From assembly GCA_043228905.1 (NCBI GenBank), contig JBHGNT010000005.1, forward strand, positions 12,400,001-12,464,000: a stretch of DNA of 64,000 nucleotides, written 5' to 3'. The notes beneath the pieces are model-generated. The model saw only the letters and a list, made by a program, of their open reading frames with translations. It ran no database searches and was not told the DNA's origin. Origin of the DNA: Azolla caroliniana (lineage: Eukaryota > Polypodiophyta). Shown here piece after piece: positions 30,492 through 42,389 of the stretch; the first letter of the stretch is position 1, and each line of letters begins with the position of its first letter. A program made the position numbers and the translations under genes.

Positions 30492-31285
30492 GCGGTGCCG
30501 GAAACGGGCAAGTAAAAGCCATAACAAAATGCTAGTATTGTGGCAAGAAAGGCCACCGGGAGAGCGAGTGCTAGAAAAATCACATAAATTCGGATAAATC
30601 CGGATCCGGCAAGGCCGGACAAGGGAGTCGGCAAAGCTCACACTACGTTGAAGGATCGAAAGGATCCCGAATCGGAAAGACAAGAAAAGGGCCAACCTTT
30701 GTGATGAAGCACAAGGTAAACTCGCTCACGAAGACCATCCCACAATCGAATGAGGTGTGGTACGTTGACTCCTGAGCATCAAATCACATGACGAGCCATG
30801 AAGAATGGTTCTCATTCTTAGAGAAACCGGAGCAACCGGGAGTGGTCGAAACCGAAGACGACACTCTGCACCCGATCGAACATGTATGAGAAGTTCCCCT
30901 CAACCATGTCGGACAGAAAGGGAAACTTATGAACGTGTTGCATGCCCCGACAATAACCAAAAACTTGGTGTCGGTCGGGCAGATCATCGATCAATGATTG
31001 CAAGTTTGATTCACACATCTCGGGTGCTTCATCAAGGAAGAGGGCCAAATCATCAGGCAAGGGCGCTAGGACCGGAGGATGTTCATCCTCAACACCAATG
31101 ACGTTGGCACCACCTTGTTTGCAAAAGGATAGAAAGTCGAGTCAGATATTGACTTATGGCACAAGCGGATCAGCCGCGTCATCTACCAAAGGCTTCAGGA
31201 TCTGCAATTGAAACAAGTGGTATTCAGATTGCCAAAATTTAGTGGTCGGAAGGCCCAAATTTGTGTAGCCTGCCAGCTTGGGAAG
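30492..31285 (+). pseudogene. Copia-A3 knuckle, protease and pre-integrase remnant
   Basis: Corresponds to 51150-51930 of copia-A5. The CCHC knuckle is degraded (ATTGTGGCAAGAAAGGCCAC retained at about 30536). Protease V-D-S is at about 30765, followed by the MTSHEEWF-type stretch and the HHCC segment ending CQLGK. Stops and shifts throughout, for example TGA at 30774 and 30886. Confidence 0.8.
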
Positions 31286-31744
31286 TGTAAAAGTGAATAT
31301 GCAGAAGCTAAGACACAACTAGCTCAGCCGGATAGCAACAAAATACAAACACAGGTTTAATGGAAACCTTACACAAGACAGGGAGACTGAGGGAGCATAA
31401 TAGTAAACTCAATTCAAGATAATAACACTCTTTGTACATAATGTGCTCTGTAAGCACTTATATACAAGTCCTTAATAGGACTGACAGAAGTACCGACAAG
31501 TACTTTAATGCTCATACGAGCGACTGACACTGACTCCTAAAATAATCCTACGTACTAGGCTAGATTCGTAGGCCCCTAACGGCCTACCGGTTACAATCCG
31601 ATCCGTCTCTCTGATCCGGCTCTTGGTTCCGGATACCTATTCGGTTCTCCGTTCTGGATACCGATCCGGTTCTCCGTTCCGGATACCAATCCGGCTCTGG
31701 CTTATTCAACCGATCTGGATCTGGTTTAGCTTGTCCACTCACCA
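31286..31744 (-). repeat. 3' LTR of copia-A6
   Basis: On minus, from TGGTGAGTGG (31744) to ATTCACTTTTACA (31286), 459 bp. TATATAAG at about 31457-31465. U3 is rich in CCGG/ATCCGG repeats; the region around GAGCATTAAAGTACT matches LTRs of copia-A4 and A5. A polypurine tract AGAGGGGGAG (minus) directly precedes it. Left flank GGAAG (31281-31285). Confidence 0.85.
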
Positions 31745-32330
31745 CTCCCCCTCTATGGTAGCTGGTCCTCTCTTCCGGCTTTGCATGGCGTCCTCCCGCA
31801 TGGCTCGCGCTCCTTGTCCGGTCTGGTTTTGCTTTCCTCGACTCCTCCGGTTCCGCACTCCTCAATCTTCTCAGTTGTCTTGTCTGCTCGTAAGGTCCAT
31901 CTCAACTCCTTTGCTATTACGACTCTGGCGCGTCTCAACTTGTCAATTCCTCCGTGTTGGTGTCAACTTCCGTTGCCTCCTCGTCCGTTTGGCCTTCAAT
32001 TGATCTGGCTCCTCTGAATCAAACACCTCTTCCGAACCGGGTGCTTTCGATTCGTTCTAGCCTGTCCAAATTATTTTCTCCAATTTGTCCTCAATCTTCA
32101 GACCCTTTACACATCGGACCATGTCCGTGTCTTGGTCTTCCCAGTTTTGCCTCCCGCTTTTTTGGTTAGCTTCGGCTTCGGCTCTCCATTGCAGTGATTC
32201 TCTTGCGTCCGGTCTTGGCTTCTTCAATCGTCCCGTGCACTCCGACTTCTTCAATCGAGCCGAAATCGAAATCGGTTTTATACTTGGCTTTTCAGTCATC
32301 TTCCTAATTCCTCCTTTCATTCCTCCCCCT
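31745..32330 (-). pseudogene. Copia-A6 3' extension between two polypurine tracts
   Basis: Between RNase H and the LTR lies about 585 bp of charged, Lys/Arg/Glu-rich coding-like sequence, bounded by TTGAGGGGGA at about 32325 and AGAGGGGGAG at 31745. Its frames (for example 32057-32320 on minus) align with the copia-A5 extension at 54680-55212: FDSEEPDQLKAKRTRRQ here against TDSEESDQFKAKHTRMQ there. Similarity across two copies implies an inherited part of the family. Frame is broken here. Confidence 0.65.
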
Positions 32331-33911
32331 CAAGTTCGGCATATCGAGGTATTGCACACCCAGTGCACCGGAAAATTGTCGCAACTTGTCTAAGCCTAGG
32401 GGTTTGGTGAAGATATCTGCCACCTGCTGAACCATCAAAACATGTAGCAGTTCCACTTCACTGGAGAGAACTCGCTCACGGACAAAATGGTAGTGCACCT
32501 CGATGTGCTTAGTCCGGGCATGGAAGACGGGGTTCTTTGTCAACTAGATGCTGCTAAAGTTGTCACAATAGATCGTCGTCGGATTAGACACCTCCACTCG
32601 CACATCCTTTAGAAGCCTTTTTAGCCATATGGCTTCGCATGTTGCAACAACCGCTCCTCGGTACTCAGCCTTAGTGCTCGACAGTGCAACTATTAGTTGC
32701 TTCTTACTGCTCCAGGAGACCGTGGCACTCCCAAGTGAAAACTCATATATCCGGATGTAGATCTACGGTCGTCGGCATTTCCAGCCCAATCGGCATCCGT
32801 ATGGCTGACAAGTTGTTTGGCTACACCGGCCCGATATAGCAACCCCCGGTCCTTAGTGCTGCTAACATATCTTGAGATTTGGTGTGTGCACTAAAGGTGC
32901 ACACGGTTGGATGGTCCATAAATTGACTGATCAATCCGACCGGATAACTGAGGTCCGACCGGGTGAGGGTCGGATAGATAAGGCTTCCGACTATCTCTCA
33001 GAACCTTTTTGGGTTGCATGCCATTCTAGAGTCGGGGCGAAGCTTCACATTCTAGTCCAGAGTCAAGATGGATTTGTATTCCATCATACCGAATTTGAAG
33101 AGCATACTTAACACGTAGTGGCGTTGACTGATTAGTATGCCTTCCAGGGTGTGGATCACTTTGATCCCAAGGAAGTAATGAAGGTCACCGAGATCCTTCA
33201 TTTCAAATGATGCCACGAGTTGGGATTTGACGCGGCCGATTTCGACCAGGTCGTCGCCAGCGAGGACTAAATCATCAACATAAAGTAAAATACTAACCGG
33301 TTGGTTCCGACCTTGCCGGATGAAGAGAGAAGAGTCCTATTTCGATGGAGCAAACCCCATCCGACGCAGTCTCTGCGTGATTTTCATGTTCCAGGCGCAT
33401 GAGGCCTTGCTTGAGTCCGTAAAGGGACTTCTTCAGTCGGCAAACAACCGACGTGTTCATTTCGAACTGAAATCTGGGGGGTTGAACCATAAACAATTGT
33501 TCCTCAAGATCCCCTTACAGAAACCCACTTTTCACTTCCGTCTGATGTAGATGCCACCCCTTCACCGATGCCACAACAAGAAAGACACGAACAGTTGTCA
33601 TCTTCGCGATCGGCGCGAACGTCTCATTGTAGTCGATAATGTGTTGTTGCGCATAGCCCTTGCCCACTAACCGGGCCTTGTACCTGTTCACGAAGACGTC
33701 TGCCAATTCGGGCCCTTAGCCGCTTCTGCGTAGCTCTCCGGCTCACGCTCGACTACCACCTTCACCATGTACACATAATGATGTGCCATAAGTCATTGTC
33801 ACGTACCTTTTTGTGGGGTTCATCTGGCAGGTGGATCAACGTAACCTCTCATTAGCCAATTTCAAGACCCTCTTGGACGGATCAAACTTCGTTTCTGAAG
33901 GTCTGTCTTCG
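32331..33911 (-). pseudogene. Copia-A6 RT and RNase H
   Basis: On minus from the linker start (about 33905) down to the end of RNase H at 32331. RT shows [47 protein letters not shown] and YVDDLVLAGDD at about 33255. RNase H has the YTDADWAG-type start, TKAEY near 32665, and the FHARTKHIEVHYHF and VADIFTKPL end motifs. Several shifts and stops. The integrase core expected upstream is missing; copia-A7 at 44059-45555 (same strand) may be the other part of this copy, split by copia-B2. Confidence 0.83.
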
Positions 33912-34383
33912 TGTGTGGAAAAGGCACTCAGCCACAACTAAGTTAAACGCTCAATGGAAGATCAAAACAGAAATGGAGATTAATACACTAACACAGACAA
34001 CAGAGAGGACACGGGATGTTTACATAGAGAACCCTAATCGGGAACTCCAACTATCACTATGAGAGTAATGACGGTACAATAGGAGACTCTAAGGTGACCA
34101 CCGAGCTCTGAATCTTCGCCAACCGGCGGTTACAACAGAAACTATTTGTCTCTCTCTCACTCTCTGTCTCTCTCTGTGTATATCACAATAATGATTACAA
34201 CAACCTTATGAACACTATTGCCCTAGTTATATTTATACTCATATAACTTTAGGATTATTACAAATATGACCTCAACAGTCATGTCTCAACATATTTATCA
34301 ATATGTTCCTATCTGCTGGTTCATACCGGATCCAGACGGATTTCTTCCGGATCCATCCGGTCCAGTTGCTTCCTTCAGCTCGT
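33912..34383 (-). repeat. 3' LTR of copia-B2
   Basis: Plus-strand reading begins TGTGTGGAAAAGG at 33912, matching TGTGCGGAAAAGG at 43295 of the 5' LTR; both continue with CAGAAATGGAG-type and CCCTAATCGGGA blocks and a CT-rich stretch. The upper end is placed next to the RNase H stop (about 34384) and is approximate. A TATAAATATAAC box (minus) lies at about 34227-34240. Confidence 0.75.
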
Positions 34384-36407
34384 CCGATCCGGCTCGTCAC
34401 TCTGGCATGGGATGTCTCGTCACTCTGATCCGTCTCCAACACACTTCCAGCTTGTTGGCTGATAGGACCTTGGTCAGCATGTCTGACCCGTTCTCCTTTG
34501 TATGGATCTTCGTCAACACGAACTCTTTATCTTCTACCTTTTCCAAGAGCCAGTGATATCTCGTCTGGATGCGCTTCGTTCGGGAGTGGTAGGTTGCGTT
34601 CTTCACGAGGTGGATGGCACTTTGACTGTCGTAGTAGAGCCGGAATTCCTCTTGTTGGATCTCGAGCTCCCCGATGAAGTCCTTCATCCAAATTACCTAT
34701 TTTCCGGCTTCTACGGTTGCCATATACTCGACTTCCGTTGTCAACAGTGCAACAGACTTCTGCAAATCTCAACTGCCACGATATGGCTCCCCTTACATAT
34801 GTCATGATATATTCGGACATGAACCGGCTGGTATCTACATTAGCCGACATGTCTGAATCTGTAAAGCATTCCAAAAAGTGGTTTACTAGAGTCGAATCGG
34901 AGGCACATACTCGAGGTTCCTTTCAAGTACCAGATTACCCACTTGACTGCGGTCCAGTGTTCTCTTCCCAGATTGCTCATGAACCAGCTATCCACTCTAA
35001 CAACATATCCGATATCTAGCCGGGTACACACCATTGCGTACATCAAGCTTTCGATGGTAGAGGCGTATGGTATCTTCATCATCTCCAACTTCTCTGCCTT
35101 TGACTTCGGGCTTTGCTTCCCGGACATCTTGTAGTTTGTCGGAAGTGTCGATCCGACCGGCTTTGCATCCGTCAAGTTGAACCTCTAAAGCACCTTTGTC
35201 ATGTACTTTTCCTGTGACAACCACAACTGCTTCTTCGACTAGTCCCAGATTATGTGCATCCCTAGGATGTGTCTCGTTGGACCCAGATCTTTCATTGAGA
35301 AGGTCCGGTTCATGGCCTTCTCCATGAAGACTAAGTCTCGACTCTAGAACACCTTCTTGTCGACCAAGTCCCACACTTGGTACCCGAACTCATCATCTCC
35401 GTATCCAAGGAATATGCATGGTCGGGACTTCAGATCCCACTTTTCAACATGTACAAAGAGAGACAACCGAACACCCTCAGATGTTGGTAAGACATGTCTT
35501 TATTGGTCCATACTCTCTATGGTGTGTCTCCTTCCGAGGGTGTTGAGGGTGATCTATTTATTACATACATTGTCGTCATCAACACCTTAGCCCAAAACGT
35601 CTTGGACAACTTAGCATGTGTAAGCATGCTCCGGACTCTCTCCATTATGGTCCGGCTCATCCTTTTCGCCAACCCGTTCAGTTCCGGCATCTTCGGCACG
35701 GTGAATTCGAGTTGGATTCCCTTCGACTGGTAGTACTCATCGAACTGCTCCTCAGTATTCTCCTCCGTTGTCCACTTGAACCGCCTTCAGCTTCCAGCCG
35801 GTTTCCCTTTACACTCTCGCGTGGAGTTCCTGAAAGACAGACAATACCCGATCCTTCGTCTTTAGGGGTGAGACCCACAACTTCCGGTTGTGGTCATCTA
35901 TGAACATCACGAAGTGCTGCGATCCGGCATGGGACTTTGTGTCCACTTGGCATACATTGATATGCACAAGTTCAAGCGGTGCATACCGTCTTTACGATGG
36001 TGTCGACTCGAAAGAGGTTGTGTTTTTCTTTTTGGCCAAGCAATCGATGCACTTCTCAAGTTGCACGTCTTTCACCTCCGGAATGAGGTTGTCCTCGGCA
36101 GTCTTTGCATTCCCTTCTGGCTCATGTGGCGCAACCTCTTGTGTCATAGCTCACCGGCAGTGTTGGATGCCATGTTCACTTCCTCCCGGCAAATCCGGGC
36201 ATGCATCAAGTATAGTGTGTTGATCTTCCTGGCTCGGGCCACGATCAGGCTTCCTTTGTTGAACTTCATGACTCCGTTCTGGGTGCTACTCGTGTAGCCT
36301 TCATCATCTAGCCGATCAACTGATATCAAGTTCAACCGAACCTCCAAAATGTGTCAGACATCCTTCAACAGCAACTTGCACCTGGTTGGTGTTGTCAAAC
36401 ACACATT
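34384..36407 (-). pseudogene. Copia-B2 integrase, RT and RNase H remnant
   Basis: Aligns with 38850-41780 of copia-B1 but shorter. Integrase pieces include NGLAKRMSRTIMERV (35560-35690). RT end: DAKPVGSTLPTNYKMSGKQSPKSKAE and TRLDIGYVV at about 35060. RNase H: STSRFMSEYIMTY, EFRLYYDSQSAIHLVKN, SRTKRIQTRYHWL, ENGSDMLTKVLS, ending RHPMPE at 34397. The middle of RT is deleted (about 35360-35400 joins late integrase to late RT). Many stops. Confidence 0.82.
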
Positions 36408-36959
36408 TGTTGGGAAACAAGTCCCTCTGGATGGGAAGAGAAGAACCAAGTTGGTGAGTAACTCAGCCTCAGCCGAGATCAAAATTGAAAACCCAAATCG
36501 ATTCGGAAGACTATAATTGTAAATAGTCTAAAACGCCCCTTGTGGGCCATACTTGTAAATAACCTGAAAATTGTTTTGGTATAAAAACAACTAGGGCAAA
36601 CTTTATAGAAAGTGGTTGATCATTAGTTTTTATAGAGTTAGTGGAGGTAGTTACCTTCGTGACTGTGAAAGGAAGAGTGAGAGTGTGAGAGTGCAACTCT
36701 GTAGCCGTCTATCAGACAAAGGAGAACTTGAGGTCATTGCCTCTGAATTCCTCATTGTACTTCTTCCCTACCATAGTGATCTGTTTGGAGTTTGTGGACA
36801 CCACATGGTTTTTCCCAGTTCGGGTTTCCACGTTAAACATCTGGGGTCTCTCTGTACTTGTTTTTCCTATCTTCACGTTTTCTGTCTGTGTACTAGCTCT
36901 CTTGTTTTCTACACCCGAATATGAACGTGTAACCAGTTGTGGCTGGTTGATTCCTAACA
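36408..36959 (+). mobile_element. Copia-B-type solo LTR
   Basis: TGTTGGGAAACAAGTCCC to GATTCCTAACA, 552 bp. Start shared with copia-B1 and B3 LTRs (TGTTGGGA..CAGGTCCCTC) and end with the copia-B3 LTR (CAACA after CTGGTTGTGGC). TATAAAAAC-like box at about 36580. It splits copia-B2 just after its protease (GACRIVGIG side). No convincing target duplication was found. Confidence 0.75.
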
Positions 36960-37065
36960 AAGCTCCAATGCCGACAATTCGACATGCACCTTCATTTCCC
37001 ATTAGGGTAGAACCTTGATCTCTAGCTATGTATGATGACAAGCACTTTCGGTTGGGGGTTAGATG
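36960..37065 (-). pseudogene. Copia-B2 protease-downstream fragment
   Basis: About 105 bp between the solo LTR and copia-B1, minus strand, reading GNEGACRIVGIG; the same motif in copia-B1 is GNEGTCQIVGIG (about 38770). The AGATG at 37061-37065 is the left target duplication of copia-B1. Confidence 0.8.
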
Positions 37066-37775
37066 TGTTGGGAGATAGGTCCCTCTGGATGGGAAAGGAG
37101 TACCCGGCTACGGAGAGCTGGATGGTGCAGACCCGGTGAAGACCGGATGAGGAGTACCCGGCTACGGAGAGCCGGATGGTGCAGACCCGGTGAAGACCGG
37201 ATGAGGAGTACCTGACTACGGAGAGCCGGATGGTGCAGACCCGGCGAAAACCGGATGAGGAGTACCCGGTTACGGAGAGCCGGATGGTGCAGACCCGGTG
37301 AGGAATGCTCACCGGATGAAGAGACATATTCGTAAATATGTTTCTGAGAGTTCATCGACACTATATTTGTAAATAGCCAAAAAGTCATATTAGTATAAAT
37401 ATGACTTAGGGCAAACTTTTAGATGTCTGCCGTTATTGTCATATTCTTGTTGGTGCAAGGATAGAGTGAGCGCGTAACTGTGTACAAAGAGAGAGACAGA
37501 GAAAGAGGTTGTTGCCTTTGTTGTAACCGCCGCCTGTGGCGAGGATTGTGAGCACGAGGTCGTTGCCTCCGTGAACTCACTGTTGTACATTCTAGCATAG
37601 TGATAGTTTGCAGTCTATGGGCTGCCGTGGTTTTTCCCTTAGTTTGGGTTTTCCACGTAAACATCCTGTGTACACTTCTCTTCTTCGTGTCGTTCATTAT
37701 TTCCCGTTTCTGTGTATGATTCTAAGCTCGGTTGTGGCCGAGCGTTGCGTATAAGGAGCTGTGTAGTTCCCGTCA
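37066..37775 (+). repeat. 5' LTR of copia-B1 with four 54 bp repeats
   Basis: 710 bp, TGTTGGGAGATAGG to CCGTCA. Positions about 37105-37320 hold four tandem copies of a 54 bp unit (core GGAGTACCCGGCTACGGAGA); the 3' LTR has one. TATAAATATGAC at about 37395. Excluding the repeats the two LTRs differ at about 5% by eye over 300 bp. Confidence 0.92.
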
Positions 37776-37777
37776 AG

Positions 37778-37789
37778 TGGTATCAGAGC
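37778..37789 (+). promoter_or_regulatory. Primer-binding site of copia-B1
   Basis: TGGTATCAGAGC, the complement of the 3' end of plant initiator Met tRNA, two bases after the LTR. This is the classic plant copia primer site. Confidence 0.9.
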
Positions 37790-37804
37790 GAAACAACACA
37801 GAAA

Positions 37805-38620
37805 ATGGACGAATAGTTTGGCGGCATGTTGAAGCTCAGCGACTCCAACTATTCGGTATGGAAGTCGAAGTTGAGAGACATGCTCGTGGTTAAAGATCTT
37901 TGGTTGCCGGTTCAGTTTGGGGACAAGAGACTAGACAAAATCGACGCCACGATATGGGAGGTGATGCACATGAAGACAACGGCTTACATACGGTGCTTCA
38001 TCGACATGAGCCTATACAACAACTTCAATGAAGAGAGCAAGGCTCATGAGCTCTGGGAGAAGATCGGCATTATGTTTCAAAACAAAAATGTTGTTAATCA
38101 GGTTTCGGTGTTCCGGAAGCTAGTAAGACTCTGGTACCAAGATGGCTCCAGCATGGCAGAGCACATGAATGCCTTCCAGGGGCTGATCCACCAGGCAACA
38201 TCATTGGAAGTACCTCTTGCCGACGAGGTACTAGCACTACTCTTGCTCGGTTCCCTCCTAGATAGCTGGGAGACATTGCTTGTCACTTTGGGCAACGCCG
38301 GCCGGAAGGAAAGCGGTTATCCCTAGCAAGAGTAAAGTCGAGTTTGCTAGATGAGGAGGCGCGTCGGAAAGATAAAGATACGAGCTCCGACCCCAAAGCG
38401 CTCAGAACCGGGAAAAGTCGGGGACGCGGTCAAAGTCAAGGGGAAGACCCACTTGCTTCTATTGCGGCAAGCCGGGACACTTCCAGAAGAACTGTCGGCA
38501 TTTCCGAAAGGATAAGGAGACCGACGGTACCGATTCGAAGCGGACCCCGGACCGGAACGGTAAAGACCGGAGGGGGCCGGACCGGAAGGGAACGACGACA
38601 ATCGCGGCAAGTGAAGAAGA
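37805..38620 (+). pseudogene. Copia-B1 gag
   Basis: ATG 37805 followed at the fourth codon by TAG (copia-B2 has a sense codon here), then open from MLKLSDSNYSVWKSKLRDML to 38326. Motifs: YIRCFIDMSLYNNFNEES, LWEKIGIMF, YQDGSSMAEHMNAFQ, LLLGSLLDSWETL. A frameshift near 38320 precedes the knuckle CFYCGKPGHFQKNC at 38454-38495. UBN2-type copia capsid. Confidence 0.88.
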
Positions 38621-41600
38621 GTTGATGCTCATCACCGAGGAGAGTGAGATAAACCTTGCCAGCAACGAGATGACCTGGGTGGTAGACTCCGGAGCGTCGT
38701 TCCACCTTACCCCGGACCGGAAATGCTGCTCATCCTACTCAGCCAGTGATCACGGCTGTGTCCGGATGGGGAATGAAGGTACATGCCAAATTGTCGGCAT
38801 AGGAGACGTGTGGCTGACAACAGCAACCGGATGCAAGTTGCTGCTGAAGGATGTCTGACACGTTCCAGAGGTTCGTCTGAACCTGATATCAGCCGGTCGG
38901 CTAGATGATGAAGGCTACAAGGGTAGCATCCGGAACGTGTCATGAAGTTCAGCAAAGGGAGCCTGATTGTGGCTCGGGCCCGGAAGGTCAACACATTGTA
39001 CCTGATGAATGCCCGGTTGTGTCCGGAAGAAGTGAACGTTGTATCCGACACTGCCGGTGAGTTGTGGCACAAGAGGCTGTGTCATAGGAGCGAGAAGGGG
39101 ATGAAGAGGCTTGCAGACGACAACCTCATTCCAGTGAAGAACGTGCACTTGGAGAAGTGCACTGATTGTCTGGCCGGTAAGCAAAACCGGACCTCCTTCC
39201 GACCAAGGCCACGTAATGCACCACTGGAGTTGGTGCATACGGATGTGTGTCAGGTAGACACGAAGTCACATGCCGGAGCGCAGTACTTCGTGACATTCAT
39301 AGATGACCACAGCCGGAAGCTGTGGGCCACACCGTTGAAGACGAAGGATCAGGTGCTATCCGTCTTCAAAGAGCTCCACGCGAGAGTGGAAGGAGAAACT
39401 GGCGGGAAGCTGAAGGCGGTTCGAGCAGATAACGGAGGAGAATACCAGGGGTAGTTTGAGGAGTACTGCCGCTCGAAGGGAATCCGGCTCGAATTTACCA
39501 TGCCGAAGAAGCCGGAACTAAACGGACTGGCCGAGAGGATGAACCGAACCATAATGGAGAGGGTCGGAGTATGCTAGCGCATGCAAAACTACCCAAGAAG
39601 TTTTGGGCTAAGGCATTGTCGACGGCGACATATGTGATAAATAGATCACCCTCAGTACCCTTGGACGGAGACACGCCACAGAGAGTGTGGACCAGTAAGG
39701 AAGTATCCTACCGGCATCTGAAGGTGTTCGGGTGTCTCGTGTACGTGCATGTAGCTAAGGACCGAAGAGGAAAGTTAGATCCAAAGACCCGGCCATGCAT
39801 ATTCCTCGGTTACGGTGATGATGAGTTTGGCTACCGAGTGTGGGACCTGGTCGACAAGAAGGTATTCTGGAGTCGAGATATTATCTTCATGGAGGACAAG
39901 ACGCTCACCGACTGGGAGTCGGAAAAGAAGATAATGAACTCCGAGTCGACCGGTAAGGATCGACTCTACGATGAGCAGACCCAACCGGCAAGAGACCGGT
40001 TAGCACTCGAGGGACCAGCCGGTTACGATGAGGATACCGAACAGGCTGAAGAAGAAGTAGAGGAAGTTGAAACCGGAACCGGCCAAGACCCCGAATCTGA
40101 TTCGGATGAAGAGCATATGGAGGAGCCGGTTACCGAAGCCCGAAAACGGAGATATCCTCTCAAAGAGAGAAGGGCGCCCCAGAGATTTCCGGATGCAGAG
40201 CATGTTCTGCTGACCGATGAGGGGAGCCGGAAAGCTTCGAAGAAGCGAAGGATGACACCCACAGCCGCAAATGGTTGAGTGCCATGCAGGATGAGATGAA
40301 TTCCCTGCATGAGAACCATACGTACGAATTGGTGGAGTTGCCGAAAGGAAAGCGGGCACTCCGAAAGTTGAAACCGGGAGATGCCGGCAACCCCCCGAGA
40401 TACAAAGCCAGGATCATGGTGAAGGGGTTCCAACAGAAAAAGGGCGTGGACTTTGACGAGATATTTTCCCCAGTAGTAAAGATAACCTCCATCCGAACAC
40501 TGTTGAGTATAGCGGCAAGCATGGACCTCGAGGTAGAACAGCTGGACGTGAAGACGGCATTCCTTCACGGCGACCTCGAAGAGGAGATCTACATGCAGCA
40601 ACCGGAGGGATTTGTGGAGAAAGGGAAGGAGCACCTGGTATGCCGGTTGAAGAAGAGCCTCTACGGGTTGAAGCAGGCCCCCTGGCAATGGTATCGGAAG
40701 TTCGACTCCTTCATGACCGATCAAGGGTACCACAAGATGCAGGCCGATCACTGCGTGTTTGTGAAGAAGTTCGAAGGAGGCGACTTCCTGATACTCCTTC
40801 TGTACGTGGACGACATGTTGATCGTCGGACGGGACCAAGTCAAAATACGGATGCTGAAGAAGGCTCTCAACTGGACCTTCTCAATGAAAGACTTGGGTCC
40901 GGCAAGACAGATGCTGGGGATGCATATTATCCTGAACCGGTCAGCGAAGCAATTATGGCTGTCACAGGAGAAGTACATGACAAAGGTGCTTCACCGATTC
41001 AACATGTCAGATGCGAAACCGGTCAGATCGACACTTCCGGCAAACTGCAGGTTATCCGGTAAGCAAAGCCCGAAGACGAAAGCAGAGAAGGCGGATATGA
41101 TGAAGATTCCATATGCCTCTGCCGTCGGGAGCTTAATGTAGGCAATGGTTTGTACCCGACCGGATATAGGATACGTAGTCGGAGTGGTGAGCCAGTTCAT
41201 GAGCAATCCCGGCAGGGAGCACTGGAATGTGGTCAAATGGATACTCCGGTATTTGAAGGGCACTTCAAATATGTGTCTCCGATTCGGCTCTGGAAAACCT
41301 CAACTGGACGGATTCACCGATTCGGACATGTTGGCTGATGTGGATACCAGCCGGTCTACATCCGGGTATGTAATGACATATGCAGGGGGAGTTGTTTCGT
41401 GGCAGTCGAGGCTACAGAAGACGGTTGCATTGTCAACCACGGAGGCGGAGTACATGGTAGTTGTGGAAGCCGGCAAGGAAATATTATGGATGAAGGACTT
41501 CATCGGAGAGCTCAGTATCCGGCAAGAGGAATACCGGCTCTATTGCGACAGTCAAAGTGCCATCCACCTTGCTAAGAATGCGGCCTACCATTCTCAGACG

Positions 41601-41780
41601 AAGCATATCCAGCGAAGATATCACTGGATCCGGGAAAGAGTAGATGACCAGGAGTTCGCGTTGACAAAGATCCACACGACCGAGAACGGGTCAGATATGT
41701 TGACCAAAGTTCTGATACCCTACAAGTTGGATGCATGCTGGAAGCGGATCAGACTGATCAGACACCCCATGTCGGAGTGA
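38621..41780 (+). pseudogene. Copia-B1 pol: protease, integrase, RT, RNase H
   Basis: Protease WVVDSGASFHL at about 38679. Integrase HHCC (LWHKRLCH...CTDCLAGKQ) at 39064-39185; core D (LVHTDVCQVD), D (FVTFIDDHSRK) and E (GLAERMNRTIMER). RT: ALRKLKPGD, FDEIFSPVVKITSIRTLL, QLDVKTAFLHGDLEEEIYM, LLYVDDMLIVG at about 40798. RNase H: DVDTSRSTSGYVMTYAGG, TEAEYMVV, YCDSQSAIHLAKN, ending RHPMSE at 41780. Stops at 38856, 39451 and 41140 (TAG for the Tyr of SLMYAM); shifts near 38930, 39560 and 40260. Inactive but complete in domain content. Confidence 0.92.
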
Positions 41781-41790
41781 AGGGGGAGTT

Positions 41791-42389
41791 TGTTGGGAGA
41801 CAGGTCCCTCCGGATGGGAAGGGAGAAGAACAGTGCCGACGAACAATCTCGGCCGAGGCCGAAACTGGATGAGGAGAACCCGGCTACGGAGAGCCGGATG
41901 GTGCAGACCCGGTGAGGAATTCTCACCGGATGAAGAGACATATTCGTAAATATGTTTCTAAGAGTCCATCGAGGCTATATTTGTAAATAGCCAAAAAGTC
42001 GTATTCATATAAATATGACTTAGGGCAAACTTTTAGATGTCTGTCGATATTGTCATATTCTTGTTGGTGCAAGGATAGAGTGAGCGCATAACTGTGTACA
42101 AAGAGAGAGACAGAGAAAGAGGTTGTTGCCTCTGTTGTAACCGCCGCCTATGGCGAGGATCGTGAGCACGAGGTTGTTGCCTCCGTGAACTCACTGTTGT
42201 ACATTCTAGCATAGTGATAGTTTGCAGTCTGTGGGCTGTCGTGGTTTTTCCCTTAGTTTGGGTTTTCCACATAAACATCCTGTGTACACTTCTCTTCTTC
42301 GTGTCGTTCATTATTTCCCATTTCTGTGTATGATTCTAAGCTCGGTTGTGGCCGAGCGTTGCGTATAAGGAGCTGTGTAGTTCTCGTCA
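41791..42389 (+). repeat. 3' LTR of copia-B1
   Basis: 599 bp, TGTTGGGAGACAGG to CTCGTCA, with one copy of the 54 bp unit. TATAAATATGAC at about 42008. Followed by AGATG. Confidence 0.93.

Larger units (their letters stand above)
28066..31285 (+). mobile_element. Copia-A3, 5' half, interrupted by a solo LTR
   Basis: Begins with the last 165 bp of an LTR (ending TTTTTACA at 28232), primer site TGGTATCAAAGTGC at 28233, gag, then a 1.4 kb solo LTR at 29085-30491, then knuckle, protease and pre-integrase region. Ends at the HHCC segment at 31285, where the 3' LTR of copia-A6 starts. Upstream LTR sequence is lost against copia-A2. Confidence 0.85.
37066..42389 (+). mobile_element. Copia-B1, complete LTR retrotransposon
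   Basis: 5' LTR 37066-37775, primer site 37778, gag, protease, integrase, RT, RNase H, polypurine tract GAAGGGGGAGTTT (41779-41790), 3' LTR 41791-42389. The target duplication is AGATG (37061-37065 and 42390-42394), which splits copia-B2 at the protease. All domains are present in copia order, but stops and frameshifts make it inactive. Confidence 0.95.
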
